The notes under the pieces were generated by a model. It was not told the DNA's origin. It did no database searches and worked only from the letters and a program-made list of their open reading frames with translations. A stretch of DNA of 16,826 nucleotides from Chloroflexota bacterium (lineage in GTDB: Bacteria > Chloroflexota > Dehalococcoidia > GIF9 > UBA5629): positions 1,511,748 to 1,528,573 of the forward strand of contig CP070642.1 of NCBI GenBank assembly GCA_020354105.1, given 5' to 3'. Shown piece by piece: positions 5,551 through 13,378 of this stretch. A program made the position numbers and the translations under genes. Each line of letters begins with the position of its first letter. Within the stretch, counting starts at the first letter, position 1.

Positions 5551-6551
5551 TTTTCAACCTCAGCTAAAGCCTTCATCTCACTGTGTCTAAAGCAAGCCAC
5601 AAGGTGATTGTCGCCCACCTGTTCCAGTTCCGGCCTTGCCTTAATGCATTCGCCCAGAGCGAATTTGCACCTGGCAGCAAAGGCGCAAATGTTCTTGGGT
5701 AAACGGGTAAGGTCGGGCGGGAGTCCAGGAATCACATGAAGGCTTTGTGCTCGCTCCAAGTCTAGTCGTGGCACCGAGGCAATAAGTCCCATGGTATAAG
5801 GATGTGACGGTTCGCTATATATGACATCCAGCGAGCCTGATTCGACCAAGCGCCCTGCGTACATTACATTTACATGGTCCGCATAACGAGCTACCAGTCC
5901 AAGGTTATGAGTTATAAGGATAACTGAGGTGCCAAACTCTTGCCTCAAGTTATTGATAAGCTCCATTAACTGCGCCTGAACTGTAACATCCACCGAGGTG
6001 GTTGGTTCATCAGCAATAAGCAATGCCGGTCTACAGCTGATCGCCATAGCAATCATTATCCGCTGTTGCATTCCACCACTAAACTGGTAGGGGTATTCGC
6101 CTACCCTTCTCTCAGCATCGGGTATGCCCACAAGTTTCAATAACTTAGCTGCCTCCTGCATAGCATCTTGATTGCTCATCCCACGGTGTATCTCCAATGC
6201 CTCAGATATCTGACGCCCCACAGTAAGCACCGGATTAAGGGATGTCATGGGCTCTTGAAATATCATGGCTATCCGGTTACCTCTGATGGAGCGCATTTCT
6301 TCCTCACTGAGGCTGAGAAGGTCTTTATCGTCAAAGATAATCTCACCACCAACGATAACACCAGGCGGATATGGTATCAGGCGCATAATTGAAAGGGCAC
6401 TCACCGACTTGCCACAAGCGCTCTCGCCAACCAAGGAGACAAATTGCCCTTTGTTGACGGTATATGATAGTTCGTCAACTGCCCTGAGCTCGCCTTCTTT
6501 TATGTAGAAGTAGGTCTTCAGGTTTCTAACTTCAAGCAATCTGTCTCCCAT
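5547..6551 (-). CDS. Oligopeptide/dipeptide ABC importer ATPase, OppD/DppD type
   Basis: 334 residues. Walker A is GESACGKS (42-49) with Ala in place of the usual Gly or Ser. The Q-loop is Q99, the signature FSGGMQQR (157-164), Walker B LLIADEP (177-183) with E182, and the D-loop reads TTSVDVT. The switch His is H215. The C-terminal extension holds C289, C295, C302 and C320, spaced as in cluster-binding relatives. It pairs with the following OppF-like gene, which it overlaps by 4 bases. A gap of 148 bases separates it from the binding-protein gene. This gap holds a GAGCTA-7-TAGCTC hairpin (6598-6616) without a T-run, more likely an mRNA-stabilising element than a terminator. AGGTGA provides a moderate ribosome site. 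Confidence 0.94.
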   Translation of the reverse strand: MGDRLLEVRNLKTYFYIKEGELRAVDELSYTVNKGQFVSLVGESACGKSVSALSIMRLIPYPPGVIVGGEIIFDDKDLLSLSEEEMRSIRGNRIAMIFQEPMTSLNPVLTVGRQISEALEIHRGMSNQDAMQEAAKLLKLVGIPDAERRVGEYPYQFSGGMQQRIMIAMAISCRPALLIADEPTTSVDVTVQAQLMELINNLRQEFGTSVILITHNLGLVARYADHVNVMYAGRLVESGSLDVIYSEPSHPYTMGLIASVPRLDLERAQSLHVIPGLPPDLTRLPKNICAFAARCKFALGECIKARPELEQVGDNHLVACFRHSEMKALAEVEK

Positions 6552-6699
6552 GATTAAAAATCACCTATATCTAACATCTAGCTATAGATCTTATTTCGAG
6601 CTATTGTTTTTAGCTCTCCGCTAGCTCTTGCCAGCAGTTCTCTATTTCCAGGTCTATTTTAGGATCTCAGCGTTATCCTTCTATCTCGGCTACCAATCT

Positions 6700-8442
6700 C
6701 TATTTGCCCAGCATGGCATCTTTCAACTCCTGGTCAATCCACAGGTACTTGTTAGCATTCTGGAGGTTGTAGTAGCCCACCGAAAGCTCGCCGCTATAAT
6801 TCTTTACCCATGGCCACCAGAAGCGGTACTGGTTACCGGCCGGCAACTGTATTATATAACACTGCTCCAGCAAGTAAGGCATTAGCTCCCGATGTATCTG
6901 ATCCGCCTTTGCTTCATCAGGGAAAGCTTCCGCCATCTCATCCCGTGCTTTGTTCAGCACCGGATCATCGAGATAGCTGCCGTTGTACATCCCTGGACCC
7001 GTGTAATTGATCCCCTTGAAGTAGGTGCCACAACCCGAGAAGAAGCCATAAAGCATGTCGTCATAAGCCCGTCTAATAAGCACGGAGGTGAAAGGTCCAT
7101 ATTCTTTGGCATCGATTTCTAGCTCAACGCCCACGTCTGCCCACATAGCCGCAACCATGTTCAGCGGGTCAATATAGGGACGATAATTCCAGCAGACTAT
7201 CGAAACCTTGAAACCATCAGGGTAGCCGGCATCTGCTAAAAGCTGCTTTGCCTTTTCTGGATTATAGCCGAAAAGTTCCTGGACCGATTCTGGCAGCTCC
7301 TCCAGGGGCACATAAGCACCAACATACTCATCTATCGGCATAAGCGGCCATTTAACCAGCACGCCTTCACCGCCGTAATATTCATCGAGTATCTTCTGGT
7401 TGTCTATTGCCAAGGAGAGAGCTTGCCGCACCCTCTTATCGGAAAGCGGAGAATCTTCCTTATCCGTCCTCATATATATGACAGCTTGTCCACCATCTTC
7501 ATGGTAACTAAAATGCTGTAGTTCTGGCACCTCCAAGAATTCCTGGGCTAGCTCCCAGTCACAGGTCAATATGTCAAGCTTGCCAGTGCGGAATGCAGCA
7601 ATACGGCTGGATTCGTCCGGCATGACGAAAAGCTTCACGCCGTCTACATACGGTAGCTGGTCACCCTCGCCCGGACCAATCGGATTTGTTCTCCAATAGT
7701 TGGGGTTCCGAACAAAGGTCATCACATTACCAGAAATGTAATCGGTAAGCATGAACGGTCCCGTACCAATGCTGTTTTCCCAAGCGGTCAGATTTCCGAA
7801 CTCTTCAATTGCATCCCGCGGGTATATATTCATGTAGTCGATCATTGTGACCACATCGCCGAAGTACTGCGGATCACATTTGACCACCACCGTCCACTCG
7901 TCTGGTGCCGATATCTCCGTGGTCTCACATGCCTGAGGATATGTCCTCTTCATATAAGCCGCAGCTGAAGTGTATTGGCGGTTGAGGGAAAAAACAACAT
8001 CGTCAGCGGTAAGTTCTCGCCCATTGGTCGGGGGCTTATCGTGCCAGTAAATACCTTTTCGGATATGAAAGGTGATAGTATCCTTATCGGATATTTCCCA
8101 GCTCTCAGCAATAGCACCGCCCTTTTGTTCCAGGCGGTTAACCGAACCACCAGTAAGCCAACCGACCTCTCCGCTGCCGTATCCACCAGCCCTCCCCTTA
8201 GTCCAATCTCCTTCCCATAGCTCTTCATTTGTTAATTTCAGGGTGTTGGTGGAGTAGTGAAGTGCAAGACCATCGTCGAAACCCTGTGGGTCAGCAGCCT
8301 GATATAAGTTTAACACCCCTCCATATTCCGGTTTCTCTTTTTCGACTGGTAGTGCCGTCTCCCCGCCTTTGCCACAGCCAGTAATTATTAAGCTGGCTAC
8401 AATTAAACAACCCACTACCAATACAAGTCTCTTTTTAATCAC
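6700..8442 (-). CDS. Peptide-type ABC importer solute-binding lipoprotein (SBP family 5)
   Basis: A large extracytoplasmic binding protein of the DppA/OppA/NikA family, which captures the ligand and delivers it to the permease pair. Family signs are a GIYWHDKPP segment, then LTADDVVFSLNR, then VRNPNYW and DNQKILDEYYGG. The N-terminus is a lipoprotein signal: basic KKR, a hydrophobic core and a lipobox ending ITGC, with lipidated Cys at residue 23 in this reading. I chose GTG 8442 because AGGAGGT (8454-8448) stands 5 bases before it and the signal peptide then has normal length (580 residues). ATG 8472 would add 10 residues and has its own AGAGGTGG site, so it is an alternative. The ligand cannot be deduced. 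The gene sits third in the operon, between permease C and ATPase D. Confidence 0.93.
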   Translation of the reverse strand: MIKKRLVLVVGCLIVASLIITGCGKGGETALPVEKEKPEYGGVLNLYQAADPQGFDDGLALHYSTNTLKLTNEELWEGDWTKGRAGGYGSGEVGWLTGGSVNRLEQKGGAIAESWEISDKDTITFHIRKGIYWHDKPPTNGRELTADDVVFSLNRQYTSAAAYMKRTYPQACETTEISAPDEWTVVVKCDPQYFGDVVTMIDYMNIYPRDAIEEFGNLTAWENSIGTGPFMLTDYISGNVMTFVRNPNYWRTNPIGPGEGDQLPYVDGVKLFVMPDESSRIAAFRTGKLDILTCDWELAQEFLEVPELQHFSYHEDGGQAVIYMRTDKEDSPLSDKRVRQALSLAIDNQKILDEYYGGEGVLVKWPLMPIDEYVGAYVPLEELPESVQELFGYNPEKAKQLLADAGYPDGFKVSIVCWNYRPYIDPLNMVAAMWADVGVELEIDAKEYGPFTSVLIRRAYDDMLYGFFSGCGTYFKGINYTGPGMYNGSYLDDPVLNKARDEMAEAFPDEAKADQIHRELMPYLLEQCYIIQLPAGNQYRFWWPWVKNYSGELSVGYYNLQNANKYLWIDQELKDAMLGK

Positions 8443-8482
8443 AAGGCACCTCCTATTCATTTCATTGTCCACCTCTGTGCTT

Positions 8483-9475
8483 TCACTTTTTGTTTTTCAA
8501 CTGCTCATCCATCACCTCCCCCGCTTGGTTTGTGCTAGCTTTAGCTATCATTTTTCTCGCCCTATCGTAGCGACCCAATCCTCCCCTCAATCTTGGATCG
8601 ACTAAGTCCCGAAAGGCATCACCTAGCATATTGATTCCATATACAACGACGGCTAGAAAAAGCCCCGGCCATAAGGCCAAATGTGGTGCCATCAGCATGT
8701 ACCTGCGCCCGGCTTCGCTCAGCATACCACCCCAGCTTGGCATAGGCGGTGGAATACCAAAGCCTAGAAAGCTTATAGTAGCCTCGGCTAGAACCGCAGC
8801 GCCCAGTGTTATGGTAAAGAGGACTATTATCGGTGCTGTTACGTTTGGAAAAACATGTTTCCACAGTATTCTCCCTGTACCACAACCGATAGCCGTAGCT
8901 GCTTCGAGATAAGTATTGGCCCGGATACCGATCACTGCACCCCGTACTATGCGGGACTGGCCAATGCCAAACAAAATTCCCAAAACCAATATTACCTGAA
9001 GCATACCCGGACCTGCCACAGCTATTAAGGCGAGGATTAGAAATAAAGGTGGTATAGAAAGCCAAGCGTCAACGAATCGCTGAATCACCATATCAATCTT
9101 GCCACCAAAGTAGCCAGAGACAAACCCGATGGCTGTTGACAGTATCACGGCAATAGCCGAAACACTAAGCCCGACTATCAGAGAGATGCGAGCTCCATAG
9201 ATAATACGGCTTAGTAAGTCCCTCCCCAATTGGTCGCAACCTAAAAGGTTCTCAGGAGAAGGAGCAGACAAGCGAGGCCCGACGTAGATGTCGTTGTAGC
9301 CATACGGCGCCATTAAACCGGCAAAGACTCCCACTATCAGCAGCAATAGGACGATTATGCCGCCAATCGTCCCCAGCGGCTTTTCCTTGACCAGTCTGAT
9401 CAGCAGGTCCGCCAGAAAAGACCGCCTTTTTGTCTCCTCTACTACCGGAAATGCTTCTACCCTAGCCATTTTCAT
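8483..9475 (-). CDS. Peptide-type ABC importer permease, DppC/OppC type
   Basis: 330 residues. After a cytoplasmic N-terminus comes the first helix (about 36-56), then the OppC-specific external segment with LLGCDQLGRDLLSRIIYGAR (77-96), and then the BPD transport domain. The cytoplasmic coupling loop is the EAA motif at about 189-211 (YLEAATAIGCGTGRILWKHV), which contacts the ATPases. The family usually ends soon after DPRLRG. Here about 30 mostly charged residues follow, reaching ...DEQLKNKK. ATG 9475 lies 7 bases after the DppB-type stop. A second Met two codons on (9469) fits the AAGGG ribosome site about as well. It forms the membrane channel with the preceding permease. Confidence 0.94.
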   Translation of the reverse strand: MKMARVEAFPVVEETKRRSFLADLLIRLVKEKPLGTIGGIIVLLLLIVGVFAGLMAPYGYNDIYVGPRLSAPSPENLLGCDQLGRDLLSRIIYGARISLIVGLSVSAIAVILSTAIGFVSGYFGGKIDMVIQRFVDAWLSIPPLFLILALIAVAGPGMLQVILVLGILFGIGQSRIVRGAVIGIRANTYLEAATAIGCGTGRILWKHVFPNVTAPIIVLFTITLGAAVLAEATISFLGFGIPPPMPSWGGMLSEAGRRYMLMAPHLALWPGLFLAVVVYGINMLGDAFRDLVDPRLRGGLGRYDRARKMIAKASTNQAGEVMDEQLKNKK

Positions 9476-9482
9476 CTACCCT

Positions 9483-10439
9483 TTATGTGTACTGCACGCG
9501 AGGGTCCAGATAAGCATAAATCATATCAACCACCAGATTGACTAGCATAACAACCGCAGACACCATGAGGGTGACAGCCGAAATTACAGGATAATCTCTT
9601 CTAGAAAGAGCTTCAATGAAATATCTGCCTATGCCTGGCAGACCGAATATGGTTTCTATAATTACCGTCCCTCCCACCAATATGGGTACCTGTAGCCCCA
9701 CTATGGTAATCACTGGGATTAAAGCGTTCTTCAGCGCGTGTCTGAAGATAATCATCTGTTCCTTAAGTCCTTTTGACCAGGCTGTCCTAATATAATCCTG
9801 CCGCAATACTTCCAACATCATGGTCCGCATCATTCTCATCGTTGTCCCGGATAGGACCAGCCCCATAATTATCGCCGGTACCATAAACTGCACCATGTTA
9901 TCGAGTGGATCCTTAAAGAAAGGGGTGTATTCCATGGGTGGTGTCCAGCCGAACCAGATTGAAGGATAAACTATAACCATGGTGGCCAACCAGAAACCAG
10001 GTACACTGATGCACAATATGGCTATGGTGCGCCCGATGTAGTCGCCAGAAGTGTCCTGCCTGATTGCGGAAAATATACCTATTGGCAGGGCAATTAGGAG
10101 AGCTGTAATGATTGCCAGTATGCCAAGTTCGAAAGACACTGGCAATTTGCTAGTTATTTCTTCGCTTATGCTCCGATTTGTCCACAGTGACGTGCCCAGA
10201 TCAAGTCTGCAGATACCACCCAGCCACCGCAAATATTGCTCGTGAATAGGTACATCTAATCCCAGTCGGTGTTTAATAATTTCTATGGAAGCTTCCAGAT
10301 CTTCGGCTTCACCTGTCTCTGCTGCCATCAGCTCTATGACATTACCAGGCACAAAGCGGACGGCACAAAAGACGATAATAGTGACAAGCAGCAAAGTTGG
10401 AACAAAGAGCAATAATCGCCGGATAATGTAATTTGTCAC
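9483..10439 (-). CDS. Peptide-type ABC importer permease, DppB/OppB type
   Basis: 318 residues with the classic start MTNYIIRRLLLFVPTLLLVT, a first membrane helix, the conserved LGLDVP-x-EQYLRWL segment of the periplasmic loop (59-73), LGTSL, and five further helices. The EAA coupling loop spans about 215-241 (DYIRTAWSKGLKEQMIIFRH). The end DPRVQY is typical. It starts with GTG (10439-10437) behind a weak, rather distant AAAGG. As the first gene of the operon, its weak start might be a control point. The leader from the predicted promoter is about 200 bases. Confidence 0.94.
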   Translation of the reverse strand: MTNYIIRRLLLFVPTLLLVTIIVFCAVRFVPGNVIELMAAETGEAEDLEASIEIIKHRLGLDVPIHEQYLRWLGGICRLDLGTSLWTNRSISEEITSKLPVSFELGILAIITALLIALPIGIFSAIRQDTSGDYIGRTIAILCISVPGFWLATMVIVYPSIWFGWTPPMEYTPFFKDPLDNMVQFMVPAIIMGLVLSGTTMRMMRTMMLEVLRQDYIRTAWSKGLKEQMIIFRHALKNALIPVITIVGLQVPILVGGTVIIETIFGLPGIGRYFIEALSRRDYPVISAVTLMVSAVVMLVNLVVDMIYAYLDPRVQYT

Positions 10440-10606
10440 TAATTATTAACCTTTCTACTACCTAAAGAGACCCCGCCTTATAGCAACGCAAATTTTAAAC
10501 TTAACTTTATCCAGCTACCACCAGTGTGTTAAATCCGTCTGATGGCAATATTTGTTTGGCAATATATAAAAATTCAGGCAACCCACCAAAAATCTAGCAT
10601 TTACAC

Positions 10607-10623
10607 CTGAAATATCATTTCAG
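10607..10623. promoter_or_regulatory. Inverted repeat just downstream of the importer operon start site
   Basis: CTGAAAT-ATC-ATTTCAG is a perfect 7-base inverted repeat with a 3-base centre. It lies about 14-30 bases after the predicted start of transcription near 10637. This is a good place for a repressor site, or for an RNA hairpin in the leader. No cognate regulator is encoded close by. Confidence 0.4.
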
Positions 10624-10643
10624 CCAACCAATGCAATTTCGCC

Positions 10644-10672
10644 ATTGTAGCTTCTGTTTCAAAGTCTGTCAA
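10644..10672 (-). promoter_or_regulatory. Near-consensus sigma-70 promoter of the peptide importer operon
   Basis: On the minus strand, TTGACA (10672-10667) and TACAAT (10649-10644, five of six) are separated by exactly 17 bases. It is the only strong promoter in the 383-base gap between the dehydrogenase-like gene and permease B (10440-10822). The rest of the gap holds the inverted repeat at 10607-10623, a TGGCAATAT direct repeat (10543-10551 and 10557-10565) and AT-rich leader. I see no convincing gene: a GTG-started frame at 10795-10601 has no ribosome site and runs through this promoter. Confidence 0.75.
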
Positions 10673-10822
10673 TATGCCGAACCAATGCACATAGCCGACA
10701 TCCAGTCTTCTGATAAATATTGTACTCAGTCTTTGAGGATAGCAAAACACTTTTTTGGAGTCAACATCATAAGTAGTAGTTGCGCGACCTAACACAATAG
10801 TACCTTATTGCCCCGTAACTCT

Positions 10823-11602
10823 TTACTTTTTCTGCCCCCAATCGGCGCGTATACCTTGCCTCATGCCCAGCGGGCCCACCGGCCACTGGAATCCCAACAC
10901 CATGACAGTCTCAATATCTTCCGGCGTAGCAATGCCCTGCTCAACGATTTTCTGTGCCTCTCGTCCCGCCGCATAGAATATACGATTACCTATAAACCCG
11001 GTGTCTCCAGGTACGTCTTTCACTCGTACACTAATTTTACTACACTTCTTGCAGAGCCCCTCAATCAGCTGTATGGTTTCTTCGGAGTTATCAGCCGTCC
11101 ATATTATCTCAACCACTTTCATAAGGTTAGCCGGGCTTAACCAGTGCATCCCAATAAACTTGTCCTTACGCTTTGTTGCCGCCGCCATGTCGGCAATTGT
11201 AAAGCGCGAGGTATTGCTGGCAAAAACCGCTTCCTTTTTGACTACCGTGTCCAGTTCAGCAAATACCTTCAATTTCGTGTCTTTGTTTTCCAATTCGCCG
11301 CCGGAGCCATTGCCAATGGCCTCAATTAAGACATCGCAGTTCCCTAAGTCCTCAACCTTTGTTGTCAAAGTAAGTTTCGCCAGGGCTTTGTCCATCTGCT
11401 CTTGCGTGAGCTTGCCGCGCTCAATACCACCCTTCAAACCAAATCTACCATTAATGATGGTGTCTCTGGTTTTTTCAATTATTTCGTCTGTCAGGTCGCG
11501 GCAAATAACTTTGTACCCAGCAAGAATCACTGTTTGTGCGATGCCACTACCCATAAACCCACCACCCAACACACCCACACTTTCGACGTCCTCTGGCTTC
11601 AT
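10823..11602 (-). CDS. 3-hydroxyacyl-CoA dehydrogenase-like protein with shortened C-terminus
   Basis: 259 residues. The N-terminal Rossmann domain starts with GVLGGGFMGSGIAQ (10-23), the NAD-binding turn. The catalytic His-Glu pair is kept: H153 in GMHWLSP and E165 in MKVVEII, at the normal 12-residue spacing. S132 in SNTS is kept and N206 lies in TGFIGNR. The enzyme type oxidises L-3-hydroxyacyl-CoA to 3-oxoacyl-CoA with NAD. There are three odd points. An insertion (NGSGGELEN, about 98-106) follows the EAI strand. The usual HFFNP reads HWLSP. The chain stops about ten residues after WPVGPLGM, where typical enzymes go on for some 35-45 residues of the dimer-forming helical domain. Bases downstream encode nothing like the missing part in any frame. 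GGGAGG lies 6 bases before the ATG. It is divergent from the HMGS-like/thiolase pair. Confidence 0.85.
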   Translation of the reverse strand: MKPEDVESVGVLGGGFMGSGIAQTVILAGYKVICRDLTDEIIEKTRDTIINGRFGLKGGIERGKLTQEQMDKALAKLTLTTKVEDLGNCDVLIEAIGNGSGGELENKDTKLKVFAELDTVVKKEAVFASNTSRFTIADMAAATKRKDKFIGMHWLSPANLMKVVEIIWTADNSEETIQLIEGLCKKCSKISVRVKDVPGDTGFIGNRIFYAAGREAQKIVEQGIATPEDIETVMVLGFQWPVGPLGMRQGIRADWGQKK

Positions 11603-11632
11603 TCATCGCCTCCCGTTTCCGAAATTCTTAAT

Positions 11633-11661
11633 ATATTATGCTAATTTATTCCGCTTTGCAA
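11633..11661 (-). promoter_or_regulatory. Possible promoter of the dehydrogenase-like gene; divergent gap described
   Basis: On the minus strand TTGCAA (11661-11656) and TAATAT (11638-11633) are 17 bases apart, each four of six matches, ending about 30 bases before ATG 11602. The 316-base divergent gap (11603-11918) also holds, on the plus strand, TTGACC (11820-11825) with a poor -10, and TGGTAAAAT (11886-11894), an extended -10 that could serve the HMGS-like gene. A GTCAA-9-TTGAC inverted repeat at 11806-11824 may be an operator. None is strong. Confidence 0.35.
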
Positions 11662-11918
11662 TGCATATCTGGCCAGTTAGATAAAGTTATTCGCCGAATA
11701 AAAAGGTTGCACATGAGCCAGTTCTTTCAATATCAAGTCCTTCCAAAAGTTTAACACAATGACATCCAAAAAACTTTACTAAATTATCATTAAATTTTAC
11801 TGTAAGTCAACTAGCGTTATTGACCTGGCTAAGATTTCGTAGTAAGCTCTTTATGCCGATTCGGTAAGCCCGATAAACATCCGTGTGGTAAAATCAATGA
11901 CATTATTAAGGAGGGAAA

Positions 11919-13355
11919 ATGGCGGGTATCGTATCGTATGGAGCATATATACCATACTACAGATTACCACGGAGCGTAATCAGTAAAGCTTGGGGGCAGC
12001 CTGGGGGACGTGGAGAGATAGCCGTGGCTAACTATGATGAAGACCCTATCAGCATGTCAGTAGCTGCTGGCATGGACTCTCTCAGAGGAATTGACCCTAA
12101 AACAGTCGACGCTTTGTTCCTGGCTACAACCACTGCCCCTTATAAGGAGAGACAGAATTCAACAATAGCGGCTACTGCTCTTGACCTTAGCCGTGAAACC
12201 CGAAACGCTGATTTTACAAATTGTCTCAGGGCTGGAACTACCGCCATGCTATCAGCGCTAGATGCGGCGAATGCTGGTTCTGCCAAGAGCATTATGGTGA
12301 CGGCTGCCGATATGCGCCTGGGAGCACCCTCTGGTGACAATGAACAGAACTTTGGCAATGGAGCTGCTGCCTTTCTGGTGGGCAAGGAAAGGGTGATAGC
12401 AGATATCGAAGGCAGTTACACCATATCTGAAGACATGGCAGATACCTGGAGAGCACATGATGAAGTATTTGTACGCAACTGGGAAGAGCGATTCGGCCGG
12501 GAAGAAGGTTACAGCAAGATCCCCATAGAAGCTGCGGCCGGGGTCATGAAGCAGTGCGGTTTAACTCCAAAGGATTTCGCTAAGGCTTGCTTTTATGGCT
12601 CCAACAGTAGAGCCCATAGAGCTCTGGGCAAGTCAATGGGCTTTACGCCAGAGCAGATTCAAGAGCCACTACTCGACACGGTAGGCAACACTGGGGCTGC
12701 ACTTCCCTTAATGATTCTGGTAGCCGCCCTGGAAGACGCTAAGGCAGGTGACAGGCTCCTGCTATGTAGCTGGGGCAACGGCTGTGATGCCATTGTGCTC
12801 AAGGTAACCGATGAGATCGAGAAGATTAGAGACAGGCGTGGTATAAAGCGACATCTCGATATCAAGAGAACACTTGACAACTATGAAAAATTGCTGCGCT
12901 GGCGGGGGACGGTACCAATGGAGGCCGCTGCCAGACCAGCTAAATCGCCTACTTCCATGTCGTCTCTGTGGAGGGAACATCGGTCTGCCTTACCTCTTTA
13001 CGGGGTAAAGTGCAAGAAGTGTGGCACCGCTCAGCTGTTCATGGATTTTGCTTCTACCCGTGCCCGTGTCTGCCTAGAGTGCTTTGCCAAAGATGAGTTT
13101 GAACCCTACAGATTCGCTACTAAAAAAGGTAAGGTAGCTAGCTTTAGCCATGATTACCTGGCCCTCAGTCAGGACCCACCAAACACGCTGACTGTTGTTG
13201 ACTTCGATGGAGGAGGACGAGGTTCCTTCGAGATGACCGACCGTGATCCTGAAGAATGCCAGGTGGGCATGGAAGTTGAGATGACCTTTAGGAAGATATT
13301 CTTCGACAAAGGCGTTCACAATTATTTCTGGAAATGCAAACCAGCCAGGGATTAG
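11919..13355 (+). CDS. HMG-CoA synthase-like protein fused to a zinc-ribbon/OB (DUF35) domain
   Basis: 478 residues, two parts. Residues 1-300 are a thiolase-fold condensing domain of the archaeal/bacterial HMG-CoA synthase type. It has IVSYGAYIPYYRL at the start, the nucleophile C102 in FTNCLRAGTTAM, a FGNGAAAFLVG strand, H233 in SNSRAHRALGK, and N257 in VGNTGAA. Such enzymes join an acyl-CoA carbanion to a 3-oxoacyl-CoA. After a linker come a rubredoxin-like zinc ribbon, CKKC (365-368) and CLEC (385-388), and an OB fold to the end. This ribbon-OB unit is DUF35. In archaea DUF35 is a separate subunit that bridges thiolase and HMG-CoA synthase and passes the CoA intermediate between them. Here it is built into the synthase, and the thiolase gene follows 23 bases later. 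AAGGAGG precedes ATG. The actual substrate may differ from acetoacetyl-CoA. Confidence 0.88.
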   Translation: MAGIVSYGAYIPYYRLPRSVISKAWGQPGGRGEIAVANYDEDPISMSVAAGMDSLRGIDPKTVDALFLATTTAPYKERQNSTIAATALDLSRETRNADFTNCLRAGTTAMLSALDAANAGSAKSIMVTAADMRLGAPSGDNEQNFGNGAAAFLVGKERVIADIEGSYTISEDMADTWRAHDEVFVRNWEERFGREEGYSKIPIEAAAGVMKQCGLTPKDFAKACFYGSNSRAHRALGKSMGFTPEQIQEPLLDTVGNTGAALPLMILVAALEDAKAGDRLLLCSWGNGCDAIVLKVTDEIEKIRDRRGIKRHLDIKRTLDNYEKLLRWRGTVPMEAAARPAKSPTSMSSLWREHRSALPLYGVKCKKCGTAQLFMDFASTRARVCLECFAKDEFEPYRFATKKGKVASFSHDYLALSQDPPNTLTVVDFDGGGRGSFEMTDRDPEECQVGMEVEMTFRKIFFDKGVHNYFWKCKPARD

Positions 13356-13378
13356 AATAAACTAAGGAGGTAAAGAAA

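Noticed and set aside
6598..6616. GAGCTA-7-TAGCTC hairpin between lipoprotein and ATPase genes as a terminator
   Set aside because: No T-run follows in the operon direction, and the downstream ATPase genes have no own promoter that I can see, so read-through is needed.
8619..9065. 148-codon minus-strand frame inside the DppC-type gene
   Set aside because: Same strand but another frame of a clear permease gene; the translation has no membrane pattern or known motif.
4573..10439. Naming the ABC importer a nickel (Nik) system because a NiCo riboswitch is in the window
   Set aside because: The riboswitch controls only the exporter several kilobases away. The importer promoter has no such aptamer, and its binding protein shows only general family 5 motifs.
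10601..10795. 64-codon GTG-started frame between the dehydrogenase and importer genes
   Set aside because: No ribosome site, no recognisable protein, and it contains the near-consensus importer promoter. It also does not encode the missing dehydrogenase C-terminus.
11001..11684. 227-codon plus-strand frame opposite the dehydrogenase gene
   Set aside because: It is antisense to a gene with clear catalytic motifs and has a low-complexity, Ser/Pro-rich translation, typical of a shadow frame.
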